A model generated the notes under the pieces. It was given only the letters and a program-made list of their open reading frames with translations, made no database searches and was not told the DNA's origin. Below, piece by piece: positions 31,312-37,506 of a stretch of DNA of 37,506 bases. A program made the position numbers and the translations under genes. The stretch's first letter is position 1; every line of letters starts with the position of its first letter. This DNA comes from Gammaproteobacteria bacterium (lineage in GTDB: Bacteria > Pseudomonadota > Gammaproteobacteria > Burkholderiales > Rhodocyclaceae), in the NCBI GenBank assembly GCA_018819515.1, contig JAHJPX010000016.1, positions 1 through 37,506 of the forward strand. The letters run 5' to 3'.

Positions 31312-32208
31312 ATGCAAACCACGCTGGCCTTGCTGCCCGATTTCCTGCTGATCCTGCTTGGATACGCCCTGCGCCGCTGGCTGCACTTGGGCGACCATTT
31401 CTGGATCGGGCTGGAGAAGCTGGTTTACTTCGTGCTCTTTCCGGCGCTGCTGTTCAATTCGATCGCGCGCGCCAACCTGGCCTTCGCGACGGCGGCACCC
31501 CTGCTGCTGGTCGGCTTGTTGACGATGATGGCCGGCATGGTGCTGGGTGGCGCGGCGCGCTGGCTGTTCCACATTTCGCCGGTGTCCTTCGCCTCGCAGT
31601 TCCAATGCGCTTTCCGCTTCAATACCTACATCGGCCTGGCGGTGGCGGCCAAGCTTTACGGTACTGAGGGCATTGCGGCGATGGGTCTGTTGACCGGCGC
31701 GATGGTACCGCCGGTGAACATCGCGGCGGTCGGCATGCTGGCGCGCCACGGCGGGGTCAGCATTTGGCGCGAGCTGGCGAAAAACCCACTGGTGCTGGCG
31801 ACGCTGGCGGGCTTGTTGTGGAACCTGACCGGCGTGGCGCTGCCGGCGCCGGCAGGGCAGTTCCTCGGCCGGCTGGCCGAGGCGGCGATTGCGCTTGGCC
31901 TGCTGGCGGTGGGCGCGGCGTTGCGCATCGATGGCCGGCCAGGCGGCGGCTACGGGGCCGGCACCTGGTTTCTGGGCGTCAAGCTGCTGGCCTTGCCGGT
32001 CGTCGCGCTCGGATTGTCTCGATTGATGGGGTTGTCCGGGCTTTACTACGGGGTGGCGTTGGCTTTCGCGGCTTTGCCGACTGCGAGTTCAGCCTATATC
32101 CTCGCCCAGCGTATGGGTGGCGACGGCCGTAGCGTGGCCTGGTTGATTTCGGTCGGCACGCTGCTGGCGATGGCGACGCTACCGCTTTGGCTTGCGCTTG
32201 GGCGCTGA
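31312..32208 (+). CDS. AEC-family (auxin efflux carrier-like) transporter
   Basis: A 298-residue inner-membrane protein with about ten hydrophobic segments in two inverted halves. AEC hallmarks include LPDFLLILLGYALRRW at the start, ACRFNTYIG-like CAFRFNTYIGLA in the middle and ALPTASSAYILAQRMGGD near the end. Bacterial members move organic acids such as malate or malonate, or other small molecules. It lies just after the Liv operon, separated by palindromic repeat copy 13, and may have its own promoter. Its 3' end overlaps the convergent phaM gene by 30 bp. Confidence 0.9.
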   Translation: MQTTLALLPDFLLILLGYALRRWLHLGDHFWIGLEKLVYFVLFPALLFNSIARANLAFATAAPLLLVGLLTMMAGMVLGGAARWLFHISPVSFASQFQCAFRFNTYIGLAVAAKLYGTEGIAAMGLLTGAMVPPVNIAAVGMLARHGGVSIWRELAKNPLVLATLAGLLWNLTGVALPAPAGQFLGRLAEAAIALGLLAVGAALRIDGRPGGGYGAGTWFLGVKLLALPVVALGLSRLMGLSGLYYGVALAFAALPTASSAYILAQRMGGDGRSVAWLISVGTLLAMATLPLWLALGR

Positions 32209-32577
32209 AGGTTTCGCCGGCGCGGTTTCGGCGGCAGGCTCGGTGGCGTCGTCGTCTTTGGATGCGGCTGGTGGCATAAGGTTCCAGGGCCAGAACGCAT
32301 TGGGTGTCGTCTCGGATTCGCCGGCTTCGGCTTGCTGCCCCATCGCCTGAAAGGCCATGAGCGTTGCCCGCTGCATCTCCAGCCCCTGGATGGTCATTTG
32401 CAGCATTGAGAGATTGCTCTTCAGCCAGCCTTCGACCGCCTTGAGATCGGTGATGCGCCGCCCCAGTTCGTCCGTATCGACCGTGGGAGTAACCATGCCC
32501 GGTAAAGGGATACCCATATTGCCCCACAGCGCCTTGAAGAACTCCATAGGGTTCTGGTCGTTGATTGAATCGGTCAT
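32179..32577 (-). CDS. phaM: PhaM-type polyhydroxybutyrate granule-associated protein
   Basis: A 132-residue protein. PNPMEFFKALWGNMG-like NPMEFFKALWGNMGIPLPG and TVDTDELGRRITDLKAVEGW, then LNLSMLQMTIQGLEMQRATL-type helices, are the PhaM core. The C-terminus is rich in Pro, Ala and Lys (PAKPSAPKRKPKR), as in PhaM of Ralstonia, where such tails bind DNA. In that organism PhaM activates PHB synthase and ties granules to the nucleoid. This protein is roughly half the length of the Ralstonia one, mainly through a shorter tail. The start is ATG 32577. Other pha genes are not in this window. Confidence 0.85.
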   Translation of the reverse strand: MTDSINDQNPMEFFKALWGNMGIPLPGMVTPTVDTDELGRRITDLKAVEGWLKSNLSMLQMTIQGLEMQRATLMAFQAMGQQAEAGESETTPNAFWPWNLMPPAASKDDDATEPAAETAPAKPSAPKRKPKR

Positions 32578-32712
32578 GGCGTATATCTCGGAAGGGGCGA
32601 TGAGGCTATTATTGCACCGGCCTTGATATTCGCAAATCGGCAATGATGCCGGCCGACGGCGATTCGCGCTAGACTATCGATTGTCATATCCGGACTTCGA
32701 AAGGGACGGAAG

Positions 32713-33348
32713 ATGCTGAAGCTCTTGGTGATCGAGGATCACGCCTTGGTCAGGGAAGGTCTGTTGCAGGCATTGAAGAGCCTGGATGATGAAGTTGTCA
32801 CCCTGGGCGCTGCCGATGCCGAAGCGGGACTTGAGATACTGGCGACCAACGAGGATGTGGATCTCATATTGCTCGACCTGATGCTGCCGGGAACCAGCGG
32901 CATGGCCCTGCTGGGCGTGTTGCGGAAGCGTTTTCCGGCGATGCCGGTTGCGGTGCTGTCGGCGCTGGACGATCCGGATACGGTCGCGCGCGCGATGCGG
33001 CATGGCGCCGCAGGCTTTATTCCGAAAGCCAGTTCGACGGCGATCATGATCCAGGCCTTGCGGGACATCTTGGCCGGCGAAGTCTGGTTGCCGCCGCGTC
33101 TGCGCGATCCGGCCGCGCGTGGTTCCGGCCGTGGCCGCGACGCTGCGGAGCGGTTTGGCCTGACGCCAGCGCAAGTGCGGGTGCTCGAGCTGCTGGTCCA
33201 GGGCAAGACGAACCGTGAGATCGCAAAATTGCTGGACGTAACCGAGGGCACGGTGAAGATCCATGTTTCGGCGATCTTCAAAGCCATGAACGTGACCAAC
33301 CGCTCTCAGGCGTTGCTTGCGGCGAGCAAGAACCGGGTCAAGGTATAG
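32713..33348 (+). CDS. NarL/LuxR-type response regulator
   Basis: A 211-residue response regulator. The receiver domain has the acidic pair at Glu8-Asp9, phospho-acceptor Asp55 (LILLDLMLPG), Ser83 and the conserved Lys105 (GFIPKAS). The LuxR-type helix-turn-helix is at about 145-205 (LTPAQVRVLELLVQGKTNRE and VTEGTVKIHVSAIFKAMNV). GGGACGGAAG precedes the ATG. It converges on the histidine kinase gene and overlaps it by 11 bp. The kinase is the obvious partner, although convergent kinase-regulator pairs are less common than co-transcribed ones. Confidence 0.92.
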   Translation: MLKLLVIEDHALVREGLLQALKSLDDEVVTLGAADAEAGLEILATNEDVDLILLDLMLPGTSGMALLGVLRKRFPAMPVAVLSALDDPDTVARAMRHGAAGFIPKASSTAIMIQALRDILAGEVWLPPRLRDPAARGSGRGRDAAERFGLTPAQVRVLELLVQGKTNREIAKLLDVTEGTVKIHVSAIFKAMNVTNRSQALLAASKNRVKV

Positions 33349-35269
33349 CGTCGGATTTCGTCGCCGACGGCTCCTCCCTGTCTTCAACCAGCAGATGATG
33401 CAGCAGCGCGCGCAAGCGAGCCGGCCGCAAGGGCAGGGATAGCGAAGCGTCCACCTGGATCGCGATGTCGGCAGCGGATTTGTTTTCGCCGAGCGTGATT
33501 ACCAGCGGGGGATTCTGGCTGCCGGGCAGGTGTTTGGCGACTGCGCTCAGTGTCATAGTGTCGCAAATGACTGCAGCCGGCTCGTCGCTTAGCAGACTCG
33601 AAAGTTCATCGTCCGAACCGGCGCAATGCCGCTCATAGCCCCACGCGTCGAGCAGGGCGCAAACGTCTCCGCAGCGGCACTTATCCTCCAGACGGACCAG
33701 AATGTTGGCGCGGAAGGGGAAGCCCGCGGGCGGTTCCATCAGTGATGGCAGGACTGGCGTTGCGGCGGGAATGCTAACCGCAAAGACCGAGCCGCGACCG
33801 GGGCGCGACTTGACCTCGATGGGGTGATCCAGGATTCCGGCCAGTCGCGCGACGATGGACAGACCCAAGCCAAGACCCTTTGTGGAATCTCGTTCTGGGT
33901 TGCCGATCTGGTAGAACTCATGGAATAAATAGGGGAGGTGCGCCTCGTCGATACCGACCCCGGTGTCCCAGACTTCGATCCGGACGCGTTCCCCTCGCTT
34001 GCGCGCAACGATCAAGACTCCGCCGTGATCGGAATAGCGGACCGCGTTAGAGACCAGATTGCCGATCATTCGCCGCAACAACTGCGGGTCAGTATCCACC
34101 CAGAGTGCGGTCGGCCGATGACGAAGACTCAATCCCTTCGCCTTGGCGGTTTGATGGTGGCTGTCGGTGATGACTTCCAACAGCGGCTCCAGAGCGACCG
34201 CGTGACGGTTCGGCTGTACTGCGGCGATGTCGAGCCGAGAGACATCAAGGAGCGCGCTAAGCAGTTCGCCCATGGCGCCAGCCGCGGTTACGATCTGGGA
34301 CGCAAGCTGCAGGTTGTGCATCTTGGTCATGCCCGATGCCAATTCAGTGGCAAACAAGGTCAGGGCATGCAACGGCTGCCGCAAGTCGTGGCTGGCGGCG
34401 GCGAGAAAGCGCGACTTCGCTTCGCTGGCACGCTCGGCTTCCTCCTTCTTGGCTTTGGCGATTTCCAGTTGCCGTGCCAGTTCCGCCTCGCTGTCCGCCA
34501 GCGCGCTGGCGGAGCGGCGGTGGCTTGATTCGAGCGCTGCCGCCATTTCGTTGAAGCCTGCTTCAAGCGATACCAGCGTTCCCGATTGGTGCGGTGGAAT
34601 GCGAACGTCCAGTGACCCGGCGCGGATTCTGGCGACGGCATTTTCCAGTGCCAGTACGGGCTCGATGATGTCCCTGCTCAATCGGATAGCCAACAACAGG
34701 CCGCCACCGAGGACCAGAACGGTTACCAGCAGGGTTACCCAGAGAATTTCGCGTTTTCGCGAGCTCAAGTCGGCTCGCGAAAGCTCGAGTACGACTTTTC
34801 CTAGCGGTCGATCATGTTGCGCCACCGACGATTCGGCCGCTTGGAACGGATCATCGAATGCCAATACGGGCTGATTGATCGTGGCCTGAAATACTTCCAC
34901 AGCCCCGTTGTGATCGGTGGTATCCGTTGATGCGGCTGGACGTCCGCTTGGCGATGGCGAACCGGTCCCTGTTGCGCTGGCCAGCAGTTGTCCGGCCGCG
35001 CTGTAAATGGCGACCGAGACTACGTCGGGTTCTTGGGCTGCTGCCCGCGCGAGCCGCGAAAGATCCGCCCGGTTTCCGGCAAATGCTCCGTACTCGGAAG
35101 CCGGAGCCAGTTGCCGCACCAGCGCCTGTCCGCGATTTTGCAGAGCTTCCTCGACGTCCGCATACCGGACAATCAGGAAATAGGCGGTCAGAACGATGGC
35201 AATAGCAGCCGTTGGCGCCAATGCCAAAAAGATTGCCCGCTGTCTAATGCCCCACGACCGAGTGCTCAT
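33338..35269 (-). CDS. Hybrid sensor histidine kinase with a degenerate receiver
   Basis: A 643-residue membrane kinase. TM1 (about 13-34), a periplasmic sensor of about 135 residues, TM2 (about 175-197), HAMP (to about 250), a coiled coil, HisKA with phospho-acceptor His294 (AASHDLRQPLHAL) and an HATPase domain (NLVSNAVRYSDHGG, DTGVGID, KGLGLGLSIV). The C-terminal 110 residues look like a receiver: Asp is kept in AVICDTMTLS, but the conserved Lys is replaced (LSLPLRPARL) and the acidic pair at the start is missing. This receiver is probably not phosphorylated. The start at 35269 follows a weak ribosome binding site; a longer upstream frame runs into the ParA-like gene and is rejected. It lies 53 bp after that gene on the same strand, so they are probably one operon. 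Confidence 0.88.
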   Translation of the reverse strand: MSTRSWGIRQRAIFLALAPTAAIAIVLTAYFLIVRYADVEEALQNRGQALVRQLAPASEYGAFAGNRADLSRLARAAAQEPDVVSVAIYSAAGQLLASATGTGSPSPSGRPAASTDTTDHNGAVEVFQATINQPVLAFDDPFQAAESSVAQHDRPLGKVVLELSRADLSSRKREILWVTLLVTVLVLGGGLLLAIRLSRDIIEPVLALENAVARIRAGSLDVRIPPHQSGTLVSLEAGFNEMAAALESSHRRSASALADSEAELARQLEIAKAKKEEAERASEAKSRFLAAASHDLRQPLHALTLFATELASGMTKMHNLQLASQIVTAAGAMGELLSALLDVSRLDIAAVQPNRHAVALEPLLEVITDSHHQTAKAKGLSLRHRPTALWVDTDPQLLRRMIGNLVSNAVRYSDHGGVLIVARKRGERVRIEVWDTGVGIDEAHLPYLFHEFYQIGNPERDSTKGLGLGLSIVARLAGILDHPIEVKSRPGRGSVFAVSIPAATPVLPSLMEPPAGFPFRANILVRLEDKCRCGDVCALLDAWGYERHCAGSDDELSSLLSDEPAAVICDTMTLSAVAKHLPGSQNPPLVITLGENKSAADIAIQVDASLSLPLRPARLRALLHHLLVEDREEPSATKSDAIP

Positions 35270-35322
35270 TTCGCCGCAATTGTCACCGCGTCGGGTGGCC
35301 GCAGCAAGCGTCGGGCAGCTAT

Positions 35323-35994
35323 CTAAGAAGGTGCGGCCATGCTCAATTGAGCTGGCGAGTGCTGATCGACGATTTCCTGGGTGGCATCGATCGGAATCTG
35401 AAGCAGATCGAGAATCTGGTGAGCGATCGACCGGCAAGCATTCGCGAGCGACGTCGGCAATGCGGGCGGAACGTGCTTCTGTAGCATTAGTTTGCTTGCG
35501 CCCAAGGCATATACGGGATCAAGTATGCGGTCATGGTATGGGTCCAGCATGTCCGCGACCAGCCGTTCGGCTGCATCCCGGGCCCATGCGTTGGTTGGCC
35601 ATTGCGTTGGAACCGCGTAGGCCCGCGGGAACATGTCAAGATCTCGGATGACGGTGCGGATGTCCTCTTGGGAATCCCGAAACGGGAGAAGCACCAGGTC
35701 GGCGAGGCCATAGAGATGCCGGTCCGTCTCGGTACGGTTGCCGCCGCCGTCGATTACGCCCATCCAAGCGTTCAAAGTTCGAATCTTGTCCACTACGCGC
35801 GCCAAGGCCTCTCGGTTGCGGGCGTCTGCTACCAAATAGCGTCTCCCGGCAGGCGCGAGCGGTTCGCGATGGGTGTCGGTAAGAACGCAAACGGACCGCT
35901 GGCCAAGCAGGCCCATGCCCTGGCAGAGCATATGGGAGAGCGTCGTTTTCCCGGTTCCGCCTTTGTTTCCAATGATGCAGATAATGTCCGCCAT
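35323..35994 (-). CDS. ParA/MinD-like P-loop ATPase
   Basis: A 223-residue protein. The deviant Walker A GNKGGTGKTT has both the signature Lys11 and Lys16, which defines the ParA/MinD/SIMIBI group. The switch region reads VIDGGGNRTETDR. These ATPases position cargo (plasmids, chromosomes, carboxysomes, flagella, chemotaxis arrays) or regulate partners. No ParB or parS-like site is seen. The strong ribosome binding site GGAGGAG precedes the ATG. It lies between a membrane methyltransferase gene and the histidine kinase, with phaM 2.7 kb away. Whether it positions PHB granules or the kinase is open. Confidence 0.85.
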   Translation of the reverse strand: MADIICIIGNKGGTGKTTLSHMLCQGMGLLGQRSVCVLTDTHREPLAPAGRRYLVADARNREALARVVDKIRTLNAWMGVIDGGGNRTETDRHLYGLADLVLLPFRDSQEDIRTVIRDLDMFPRAYAVPTQWPTNAWARDAAERLVADMLDPYHDRILDPVYALGASKLMLQKHVPPALPTSLANACRSIAHQILDLLQIPIDATQEIVDQHSPAQLSMAAPS

Positions 35995-36090
35995 AGCTCC
36001 TCCGCCCCAAAATCCCGCTGGGCGCTATGGCGGCATTATTGGTCAAGCACCCCGCCCGGGATGGGGCGAAATGCAACGGATTCAGGGTCT

Positions 36091-36873
36091 TTATCGGCTC
36101 CCCGGAGTAATCTTGCGCCCTGGCCTGTAGCAATAGAGGTGAGTCATGCGTCGATCCGTGACCTGAAGTACCTGTAAGGCCTTTTCGTCTGGAACCTCGA
36201 ACGAGTTGCTGACGAGCCACGCATCAGGCCCCATTTCCGTCGCCGCCTTGTCCCACAGGTTTGACATTGGGGCGGGAGATAGAAAGGCGTAGACAAGGTC
36301 GAAATCCGCCAAGGAATGGAGCCAGTAGTCGCCGAAATCTATCCGGCAATTGCCGAGTCCGGCACAGGTCAGGCGCGCCCAAAGCCAGGGTAGCGGCGCA
36401 TATTCGACGCCGACAAAGCTGCAATCAGGCCTGAGACGCGCCAGATTCCTTAAGAATGTGCCGTTTCCACAGCCCAGGTCCATGACCCGTCCGCCGTGAT
36501 CAGGCAGGAGGGAGGCGACCTCGGATGCAGCCTGATTACTGCTGAGATAAAGAGGCACCCGGCTCTGAGGAACTCGCCAATAAACGATCAGCAGTGCCAC
36601 GAATGCGCCCAGATACCAGTAAGGGGCTAGATTGAGTTCGTTGGCTATTACAACAAGAGGCATGAAGCCGAGGTGAATGGGGTGCCACCAGGGCGGCGAC
36701 TCCAGTTTGTAGCTTGTAAATGCGGCACAGAGCCCCTGAAGTAAGGCGACGTTCAAGGGCTGAGTAAGTAAATGCGGCGCCAACAGTGCGATCAGCCCAA
36801 CGGCCACCAGCCCACCGAGAATCTGGGCCAGTAGCGCTGCACGCAGCGGGGAGATGGGTTGATCTTGGGCCAT
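36091..36873 (-). CDS. Membrane-associated class I SAM-dependent methyltransferase
   Basis: A 260-residue protein. Three hydrophobic segments occupy the first 100 residues, and a class I methyltransferase domain follows: motif I VMDLGCGNG at 130-138, then FVGVEYAPLPWLWARL and RIDFGDYWL. Homologs with this layout occur in betaproteobacteria but I know of no substrate; lipid or membrane-protein substrates are plausible given the membrane anchor. The start at 36873 is chosen because the conserved part begins there; an in-frame ATG at 36906 is also possible, and neither has a good ribosome binding site. It is probably the first gene of the leftward ParA-kinase transcript, with 96 bp between. Confidence 0.78.
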   Translation of the reverse strand: MAQDQPISPLRAALLAQILGGLVAVGLIALLAPHLLTQPLNVALLQGLCAAFTSYKLESPPWWHPIHLGFMPLVVIANELNLAPYWYLGAFVALLIVYWRVPQSRVPLYLSSNQAASEVASLLPDHGGRVMDLGCGNGTFLRNLARLRPDCSFVGVEYAPLPWLWARLTCAGLGNCRIDFGDYWLHSLADFDLVYAFLSPAPMSNLWDKAATEMGPDAWLVSNSFEVPDEKALQVLQVTDRRMTHLYCYRPGRKITPGSR

Positions 36874-36967
36874 GGCACACAAGGAGCTTGCAAAGACTGA
36901 ACGCATTCCGATTATTTCACGGGTGCGGGATGCCCCTGGAGCAAATCAGCCAACTTGGTCATCCCCA

Positions 36968-36997
36968 TTGACAGCAGTGGCGTCTCCCGGTCATAAT
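36968..36997 (+). promoter_or_regulatory. Strong sigma-70 promoter for the tRNA-tuf operon
   Basis: TTGACA (36968-36973) and CATAAT (36992-36997) are separated by 18 bp. The predicted start near 37004 lies a few bases before tRNA-Tyr at 37011. Confidence 0.8.
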
Positions 36998-37010
36998 TCG
37001 CCGTTTCGCT

Positions 37011-37095
<85 letters not shown>

Positions 37096-37161
37096 GGAAA
37101 TTAACAGAACTGTCATGCCGAGAGGTTATGCAGGGGGTGGTGAGTTGGGATGGAGTCGCGG

Positions 37162-37235
37162 GCGGGTGTAGCTCAATGGTAGAGCTGAAGCCTTCCAAGC
37201 TTAAGACGAGGGTTCGATTCCCTTCACCCGCTCCA
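37162..37235 (+). tRNA. tRNA-Gly (TCC)
   Basis: 74 nt with CCA encoded. The acceptor stem is GCGGGTG pairing with CACCCGC, and the anticodon loop CTTCCAA gives anticodon TCC. Confidence 0.97.
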
Positions 37236-37245
37236 GAACGGTTTC

Positions 37246-37320
<75 letters not shown>

Positions 37321-37365
37321 GGGTTTTTTGGCATCGCGATTATTTTTTGATTGGGGTATTGGATC

Positions 37366-37506
37366 ATGGCAAAAGGCAAGTTTGAGCGTACCAAGCCACA
37401 CGTAAACGTTGGGACGATTGGGCACGTTGACCATGGCAAGACGACGTTGACGGCGGCGATCACGACGGTATTGGCGGCGAAGTTTGGTGGGGAAGTAAAG
37501 GGTTAC
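37366..37506 (+). CDS. tuf: Elongation factor Tu (5' part; runs off the window)
   Basis: The first 47 residues are present: MAKGKFERTKPHVNVGTIGH, then the P-loop GHVDHGKTTLTAAIT. EF-Tu brings aminoacyl-tRNA to the ribosome. The tRNA-Tyr/Gly/Thr-tuf arrangement is the usual proteobacterial one, normally followed by tRNA-Trp, secE and nusG. The short region before it contains two T-runs but no stem, so it is not a terminator and the tRNAs and tuf are probably one transcript. Confidence 0.97.
   Translation, partial: MAKGKFERTKPHVNVGTIGHVDHGKTTLTAAITTVLAAKFGGEVKGY

Noticed and set aside
33338..35437. Longer kinase start at 35437
   Set aside because: It would overlap the 3' end of the ParA-like gene, and the extra 56 residues are low in hydrophobic content and have no homology-like pattern; the first membrane helix starts right after the ATG at 35269.
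36000..36090. GC-rich inverted sequence (CCCCGCCC...GGGGCG) after the methyltransferase gene as a terminator
   Set aside because: The arms pair only partly and no U-run follows on the transcribed strand.
37321..37365. Terminator between tRNA-Thr and tuf
   Set aside because: There are two T-runs but no stem precedes either of them.

Overview
The window looks like chromosomal DNA of a high-GC betaproteobacterium, most likely a Rhodocyclales/Azoarcus-type organism. The indicators are the tRNA-Tyr / tRNA-Gly / tRNA-Thr / tuf order at the right end, a PhaM-type polyhydroxybutyrate granule protein, a second IF-1 gene, Liv-type acyl-CoA gene clusters, and neighbours such as DUF2189, DUF302 and AcpH. 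This is inferred from gene content; no database was searched.

Layout. 1-3.1 kb: a broken lipoprotein gene at the edge, a VOC-family protein, a small lipoprotein, a remnant of an acpH-like gene, an orphan MerR regulator with its own MerR-type promoter, and a membrane diguanylate cyclase. 3.1-5.5 kb: ferredoxin-NADP reductase (fpr), divergent from a tandem nitroreductase (SagB-like) protein. 5.6-7.5 kb: an AT-richer gene for a HEAT-repeat lipoprotein built from about fourteen nearly identical 93-bp units. 7.7-9.1 kb: a DUF2189 membrane protein and acpH. 9.3-10.8 kb: an AT-richer two-gene segment of unknown function. 11.2-13.7 kb: small metabolic and hypothetical genes (DUF302, FAH family, two hypotheticals, a hemerythrin-like protein). 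13.7-19.6 kb: a complete leftward tripartite RND efflux operon (outer membrane factor, adaptor, pump). 19.7-22.9 kb: PEBP, infA, two membrane-anchored hypotheticals and a Crp/Fnr regulator. 22.98-31.25 kb: a tightly packed rightward operon of acyl-CoA ligase, livG, livH, livM, binding protein, livF and a PaaK-like protein, apparently for uptake and CoA activation of an organic acid. 31.3-36.9 kb: AEC transporter, PhaM, a NarL-type response regulator, a hybrid histidine kinase, a ParA-like ATPase and a membrane methyltransferase. 36.97-37.5 kb: a strong promoter, three tRNAs and the start of tuf.

The most unusual structure is not a gene. A family of short palindromic repeats occurs about thirteen times between 0.7 and 31.3 kb. 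The hairpin arms are GTGGCG and CGCCAC, preceded by GAAAAGTCAGCC. Nearly all copies sit at gene ends, and every copy I found points the same way whichever strand the neighbouring genes use. A longer composite form (about 85-100 bp, five copies) carries the same hexamers in inverted order, so the whole resembles a REP/REPIN system. Another repeat of about 75 bp sits next to it in three places. Copies bracket the two AT-richer segments, so the repeats may mark points where accessory DNA was gained.

A second point of interest is a perfect dyad (AATTGTCG-N6-CGACAATT) between the Crp/Fnr gene and the acyl-CoA ligase/Liv operon. It has the geometry of a CRP site but a different core, and the regulator's recognition helix differs from CRP at a base-contacting position. 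No CRISPR array, phage, transposase gene or insertion sequence was recognised.
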